Shown here: positions 45,748-48,791 of the stretch, piece by piece
Layout: each line of letters starts with the position of its first letter
How positions within the stretch are numbered: position 1 is the first letter of the stretch
Position numbers and translations under genes: made by a program
NCBI GenBank assembly: GCA_017427415.1
Contig: JAFRSU010000019.1
Coordinates: forward strand, 1-48,791
Direction: 5' to 3'
Length of the DNA: 48,791 nt
DNA from: Lachnospiraceae bacterium
GTDB taxonomy: Bacteria > Bacillota > Clostridia > Lachnospirales > Lachnospiraceae
Notes under the pieces: model-generated
The model's database searches: none
What the model was told of the DNA's origin: nothing
Seen by the model: only the letters and a program-made list of their open reading frames with translations

Positions 45748-45942
45748 ATGAATTTAAAAAGAGTGTGCATCCAGATACCGATATGTTCTGATGAAGAGTA
45801 TGACAAAATTGAATCCTACATACGAAACATCTCTTGGAACGATCTCTTTTTTAATCCTTCTACTCGTGAGGGTTGCTTCTATGTTCCGGAAGACTTCAAT
45901 CTAAACTCTCTGAAACTTCCTGCCCCGGCAAAACTTCTTTAG
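45748..45942 (+). CDS. Small protein with LPAP tail (paralogue 2)
   Basis: A 64-residue protein: MNLKRVCIQIPICSDEEYDK ... NISWNDLFFNPSTREGCFYV ... NSLKLPAPAKLL. It shares the leader hairpin, start context (GCGTTATG) and C-terminus (LxLPAP) with the gene at 45184, pointing to duplication and divergence. It overlaps the convergent gene at 45896 by 47 bases. Confidence 0.6.
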   Translation: MNLKRVCIQIPICSDEEYDKIESYIRNISWNDLFFNPSTREGCFYVPEDFNLNSLKLPAPAKLL

Positions 45943-46141
45943 CGTCCTCTTTTTCAAACTTATAAACATTGACTCTCATCACTGACTCTTCGTTTATAAG
46001 TTTGAATTTTCCCTCAATCCTGAATCCGCATCCATTAAGTGACGCATCCTCTAAAGCATTCCCGACTTCCTTCATAAGTGTTACTATGGAACAGGCCGTT
46101 TTAGCACTCGTGGTATATATCAGTGTGTGTTTTTCTTTCAT
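45896..46141 (-). CDS. Hypothetical protein convergent with 45748
   Basis: An 81-residue protein (MKEKHTLIYTTSAKTACSIV ... GCGFRIEGKFKLINEESVMR). AAGGAG precedes it, then the hairpin element. Unrecognised alpha/beta protein. Confidence 0.55.
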   Translation of the reverse strand: MKEKHTLIYTTSAKTACSIVTLMKEVGNALEDASLNGCGFRIEGKFKLINEESVMRVNVYKFEKEDAKEVLPGQEVSESLD

Positions 46142-46172
46142 CTTTTAACTCCTTGATAGGTCTTTTTACAAA

Positions 46173-46195
46173 GGACTATTGCTTGCCGATAGTCC
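46173..46195 (-). repeat. Repeated leader hairpin element, copy 2
   Basis: GGACTATTG-CTTGC-CGATAGTCC, identical in sequence to copy 1, flanked by AGGTCTTTTTAC. It also encodes the last residues (GTIGKQ) of the gene at 46176. Confidence 0.85.
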
Positions 46196-46409
46196 CCAGA
46201 CGGTTTAGACTGTTGGCAGTTTCTTCCTGACAAACCTTTTCCTCCCAAATAATCTCCATATGCCCGACTTTTTCCTCGGCATTGTAATGTATCAATATCT
46301 CTGTGTCGCCCTTAGGAGCAAAGTAGGATTTCTTTAAAACCCTATTCATATCAATATTGACCTCTACTATCCTTTTACTTATTGCTATTGTCCTGGGTTC
46401 AATATTCAT
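46176..46409 (-). CDS. Hypothetical protein between hairpin elements
   Basis: A 77-residue protein (MNIEPRTIAISKRIVEVNID ... GDTEILIHYNAEEKVGHMEI). CGGAGG is near the start. Its end lies in hairpin copy 2. The identical hairpin at copy 1 would encode the same ending with no gene attached. Unrecognised. Confidence 0.55.
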   Translation of the reverse strand: MNIEPRTIAISKRIVEVNIDMNRVLKKSYFAPKGDTEILIHYNAEEKVGHMEIIWEEKVCQEETANSLNRLGTIGKQ

Positions 46410-46433
46410 TCTTTCCTCCGTAAGTGTCTTTTT

Positions 46434-46466
46434 ATATGTGGCTATTGCTTGTCAATAGCCACATAT
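46434..46466 (-). repeat. Repeated leader hairpin element, copy 3
   Basis: A perfect 14-bp stem (ATATGTGGCTATTG, 46434-46447) with loop CTTGT and its complement (46453-46466), next to the conserved GTGTCTTTTTAT. A second hairpin, ATCCTTGCCC-GTA-GGGTAAGGAT, follows at 46470-46492. Confidence 0.9.
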
Positions 46467-46467
46467 G

Positions 46468-47124
46468 CTATCCTTGCCCGTAGGGTAAGGATGCGTTTTG
46501 CCTTTGTTGTTCCCTTTGTCTTTGGTATCTTCTCTTGCATCCTTCGCTTAAATGCTTTTTATGTTCTTCAGAAAAGGTTCTCAGGGCGTTCCCGTGTTCT
46601 GGAAAATAATCATATTTATACTCGTACTCTGTTATTCCAATATATAACGGTTTTTTATTCTCATTTAATTCTTTTGCTAACCGTTTTGCATCTGAAAACC
46701 TGATATTTTCAATAATCTTTTTTACTGAAAATATGCTTCTATAAAAACCATTGTCTCTTGGTGAATAGATAATCTGGGATACACCATATATTCCTTTTCC
46801 ATATGGACTTTTTTCTTTCTTGGTTTTTCCCTCTGGCTTGGTAGTTGACACCCTCTTTATTCGCTTTGAATTTTCCGAGGCTGTTATCCATTGGCAATTA
46901 TCAGGCTCATAGTCGCCTTCCGGGTTAATCCTATCAATAACAAGCCCCTCTTTATATCCATTGATCATAGCCCAATCGTAGAATGCTCTGAAGCTATTTC
47001 TCCATTCTTCGCAAACCTTGATGCCTTTGTCCCTATAATGTATTGCATAGTGGTTGTTTGGACTCTGAGAATGGCACCTATATTTCATGCAACGCCATAC
47101 TCCATTTAACTTTTTGTGCAGCAT
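46468..47124 (-). CDS. HNH/AP2-like homing-type DNA-binding protein
   Basis: A 218-residue protein. The first ~90 residues match phage HNH-associated proteins: NGVWRCMKYRCHSQSPNNHY, YRDKGIKVCEEWRNSFRAFY, GLVIDRINPEGDYEPDNCQW. Then an AP2-like DNA-binding segment (GIYGVSQIIYSPRDNGFYRS) and a basic Arg/Gln tail ending SLPYGQG. Homing endonucleases of this type move themselves between phages. Start ATG after GAGGAAAGAA; a longer frame needs TTG. The 3' end lies in a hairpin that is repeated at 47198. Confidence 0.7.
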   Translation of the reverse strand: MLHKKLNGVWRCMKYRCHSQSPNNHYAIHYRDKGIKVCEEWRNSFRAFYDWAMINGYKEGLVIDRINPEGDYEPDNCQWITASENSKRIKRVSTTKPEGKTKKEKSPYGKGIYGVSQIIYSPRDNGFYRSIFSVKKIIENIRFSDAKRLAKELNENKKPLYIGITEYEYKYDYFPEHGNALRTFSEEHKKHLSEGCKRRYQRQREQQRQNASLPYGQG

Positions 47125-47161
47125 TTCTTTCCTCTTTTTTTTACTCAATAGGTGTCTTTTT

Positions 47162-47220
47162 ATGTAAGGGTATTGCTTGTCAATACCCTTACATGCTATC
47201 CTTGCCCGTAGGGTAAGGAT
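47162..47220 (-). repeat. Repeated leader hairpin element, copy 4, with orphan gene end
   Basis: A perfect 14-bp stem (ATGTAAGGGTATTG, loop CTTGT, complement 47181-47194), followed by ATCCTTGCCC-GTA-GGGTAAGGAT (47198-47220). 47195-47220 equals 46467-46492 exactly and still encodes SLPYGQG and stop, but no gene precedes it. Confidence 0.9.
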
Positions 47221-47270
47221 AAGATGTTTATTATTTGCATTTTATATTATCGTTTTGCTATCTGTTTGCA

Positions 47271-47299
47271 ATCATACGCTATTTATTTTTATTTGTCAA
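47271..47299 (-). promoter_or_regulatory. Early promoter toward the minus-strand genes
   Basis: TTGACA (47294-47299), 17-bp spacer, TATGAT (47271-47276). It diverges from the repressor promoter. Several TTTGC(A/T) half-sites lie around it (47234-47320), candidate repressor sites. Confidence 0.75.
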
Positions 47300-47329
47300 C
47301 CCCTAATTGCTAATTTTTTGCATTTTTTC

Positions 47330-47358
47330 TTGTAAAAAAAATTTTTCTGTGTTATAGT
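47330..47358 (+). promoter_or_regulatory. Repressor promoter
   Basis: TTGTAA (47330-47335), 17-bp A/T spacer, TATAGT (47353-47358), 50 bp before the repressor gene. Confidence 0.65.
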
Positions 47359-47407
47359 ATTTTTTACAAATCTATATAATGGAAAATAATATAAGAGGTG
47401 AAATAAT

Positions 47408-47956
47408 ATGGAGAGTATGGGAGACCGCATAAAACGAATAAGAAAAGAACACAAGCTTACTCAGGAAGAGTTTGCAAAAAGGATTGGCACTAATCGAGGA
47501 AATATATCAGTATATGAAATCGATTCCGCTTCTCCGAGCGTAGGGATAATGACCTCCTTGTGTAAGGAGTTTAACGTAAACGAAATTTGGCTCCGTACTG
47601 GGAACGGTGAGCCTTATGTAGAAAGAAGCCGTGAAAAGCGGATAGAAGATTTTTTCAAAGATGTGGAGCTGGGGGATAATGATTTTAAGAAAGCTTTTAT
47701 AGAAGGTCTGGCCAAACTTACCACGGATGAATGGGTAGTGCTTGAAAATATATGCCGGAAGATGGCGGAGAGCAGTATCTCCCCTGCTGCCGGTCCGGAT
47801 ATGGCTGACGCTTCCGGTGATACCGTGCATGATGATCTGGACTCTATGAGCACGAAGGAGCTGGAAGATATATATAAAAACGAAACCTTGCCAAGGCTAT
47901 CAGAGAAGGAACATATTATGTCCCCTATTTTAGAAGAAGGAAAGAAGGCAGAATAA
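47408..47956 (+). CDS. XRE-family prophage repressor
   Basis: A 182-residue CI-type regulator. The N-terminal helix-turn-helix (MGDRIKRIRKEHKLTQEEFA, KRIGTNRGNISVYEIDS) is followed by a helical C-terminus with an acidic tail. No LexA-type autoprotease motif is seen, so induction may not run through RecA cleavage. GAGGTG is 8 bases before the ATG. It is divergent from the early genes, as expected of a lysogeny regulator, and the palindrome at 47961 lies five bases past its stop. Confidence 0.85.
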   Translation: MESMGDRIKRIRKEHKLTQEEFAKRIGTNRGNISVYEIDSASPSVGIMTSLCKEFNVNEIWLRTGNGEPYVERSREKRIEDFFKDVELGDNDFKKAFIEGLAKLTTDEWVVLENICRKMAESSISPAAGPDMADASGDTVHDDLDSMSTKELEDIYKNETLPRLSEKEHIMSPILEEGKKAE

Positions 47957-47960
47957 AATA

Positions 47961-47976
47961 GTTGCACCGGTGCAAC
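47961..47976. repeat. Dispersed palindrome, copy 8
   Basis: A perfect GTTGCACCGGTGCAAC immediately after the repressor gene. Confidence 0.95.
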
Positions 47977-48016
47977 TCTGCAAAATAAATTGTATAATTC
48001 AAGCAAAATAAAAGAA

Positions 48017-48039
48017 ATGACCGTCTTGCACACGGTCAT
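48017..48039 (+). terminator. Hairpin after repressor
   Basis: ATGACCGT (48017-48024) pairs with ACGGTCAT (48032-48039). The T-tract is weak. Confidence 0.5.
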
Positions 48040-48085
48040 CTCTCAGCTCATTAACTTGTATTGTTTTTTGAAAGGAACAGATAGC

Positions 48086-48123
48086 TTGCGGCTACCTGCA
48101 TATTCTATTATACAGTAGCCGCA
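48086..48123 (+). promoter_or_regulatory. Integrase promoter overlapped by an inverted repeat
   Basis: TTGCGG (48086-48091), 17-bp spacer, TATACA (48109-48114). TGCGGCTAC (48087-48095) and GTAGCCGCA (48115-48123) are exact inverse copies flanking it, a likely operator or looping pair. The -35 is poor, so an activator may be needed. Confidence 0.55.
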
Positions 48124-48153
48124 TCCATTAGTCAATAGATATGGAGGCGCGTT

Positions 48154-48791
48154 ATGAAAAAAACTTCAAGCGGATATTATGAGAAATTCATAGATGTTGG
48201 CCGGGATCCCGAAACCGGGAAGCGCATCAGGAAGGTTATCCGTGCAAAGACTCCGCATGACCTGGAACGCAAGACATTTGAGTTCAGGCAGGAGGCTATG
48301 GCCAACAGCGCAAATCCCGGCACGGATATCATATTTGAGACCTACGCCAAGAAGTGGCTGGCGACCAAGGCAGGCAAAAGCATAAATACAAGGAAGATGT
48401 ACGCCGATGTCCTGGACCGGTATATCCTGCCCGATATAGGAGAGCGGCTCATATCGGAGATAGGGCTTGAAACTCTTCAGGGGATCATCAACCAGAATTT
48501 CCGACACCCGAACACCTGCGTCAAGATCAGGCTCGTTTTCCGGCAGATACACGAGATGGCTCTTGATGACGGAGCTACCAGCATCCGTATAAATTATAAA
48601 TATCTGGCCATGCCCAAGGTGCTACCGGTCACTGAGAAGCGTGCCCTTACTCCCGACGAGAAGGAAGCGGTTTTTAATGCCAATCTTCCCGATATGGAAC
48701 GTGCGTTCTTGTTCGTGGAATACTTTACCGGGATGAGAAGGGAAGAAGCTCTCGCCCTGCTGCCGACGGATTTCGACTTTGACAGGATGAC
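48154..48791 (+). CDS. int: Tyrosine recombinase integrase, 5' part (3' end outside window)
   Basis: The N-terminal ~212 residues of a phage integrase. It starts MKKTSSGYYEKFIDVGRDPE, with GGAGG 6 bases upstream. An AP2-like arm-binding region (~1-50) and the SAM-like core-binding domain (~60-150, with TYAKKWLATKAGKSINTRKM) are followed by the first catalytic Arg (TGMRREEA). Bases 48422-48791 equal 1-370 apart from four silent changes, so this is a second, slightly diverged copy or the same gene met again around a circle. Confidence 0.95.
   Translation, partial: MKKTSSGYYEKFIDVGRDPETGKRIRKVIRAKTPHDLERKTFEFRQEAMANSANPGTDIIFETYAKKWLATKAGKSINTRKMYADVLDRYILPDIGERLISEIGLETLQGIINQNFRHPNTCVKIRLVFRQIHEMALDDGATSIRINYKYLAMPKVLPVTEKRALTPDEKEAVFNANLPDMERAFLFVEYFTGMRREEALALLPTDFDFDRM

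Noticed and set aside
45655..47220. Integron attC array
   Set aside because: No integron-type integrase, attI or attC core (GTTRRRY) was seen. The hairpins overlap gene starts and promoters, so a regulatory role is at least as likely; kept only as one hypothesis.

Overview
The window looks like a complete temperate, contractile-tailed phage (myovirus-like prophage) of a Gram-positive gut Clostridia host, most likely a Lachnospiraceae. The evidence is strong AGGAGG-type ribosome binding sites, moderate GC, tail genes in P2-like order, an HK97-type head, and a 3' fragment of tRNA-Lys(CTT) used as the integration core. The two ends overlap: bases 48422-48791 repeat bases 1-370 with only four differences, all synonymous third-position changes in the integrase. 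The unit is therefore about 48.4 kb, read either from a circular form or from tandem related prophages. The attachment site after the integrase (886-1172) has paired arm sites on both sides of the tRNA core, as attP or a tandem junction should.

Layout: (1) 1-1230, integrase 3' part and att region. (2) 1.2-2.9 kb, lysis genes (coiled-coil membrane protein, endolysin, holin) and two small ORFs. (3) 2.9-6.0 kb, a complete diversity-generating retroelement (DGR): reverse transcriptase, template repeat (TR), Avd, and a C-type-lectin/FGE-fold target whose last ~40 codons are the variable repeat (VR). All ten TR/VR differences fall at TR adenines. (4) 6-19.3 kb, tail fibre, baseplate, tape measure, frameshifted chaperone, tube and sheath. 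(5) 19.3-29.3 kb, head-tail connectors, decoration protein, capsid, prohead protease, portal, gpW and both terminase subunits. All late genes run on the minus strand from a promoter near 29.45 kb that carries two tandem palindromic operators.

(6) 29.3-32.5 kb is an accessory, mostly plus-strand region. It holds a low-complexity ORF, a promoter with a duplicated operator, small peptides, a T-arm-like hairpin, and a 47-residue membrane peptide followed by three tandem copies of a structured RNA/terminator unit. (7) 32.5-45 kb, minus-strand early genes: a putative late regulator, zinc-ribbon proteins, DUF3850, DUF1064, a ParB-like/disordered protein, PcfJ, DUF7666, an AcrIIA9-like protein, an HUH replication initiator with a possible counter-transcribed RNA in its leader, a SleB-like secreted hydrolase and an excisionase-like HTH protein. 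(8) 45-47.3 kb, a cluster of small genes separated by repeated hairpin elements with covarying stems. (9) 47.3 kb to the end, divergent early promoters, an XRE repressor and the integrase.

Most unusual signals: a 16-bp palindrome (GTTGCACCGGTGCAAC) present eight times (seven perfect) between 12.9 and 48.0 kb, three of them inside genes; the hairpin-separated small-gene array at 45-47 kb; the triplicated peptide tail/terminator unit at 32.1-32.4 kb; and the apparent antisense-RNA control of the HUH replication gene. The DGR is the best supported complete system. It would diversify a tail-tip receptor-binding protein, since the target gene sits directly downstream of the tail-fibre genes.
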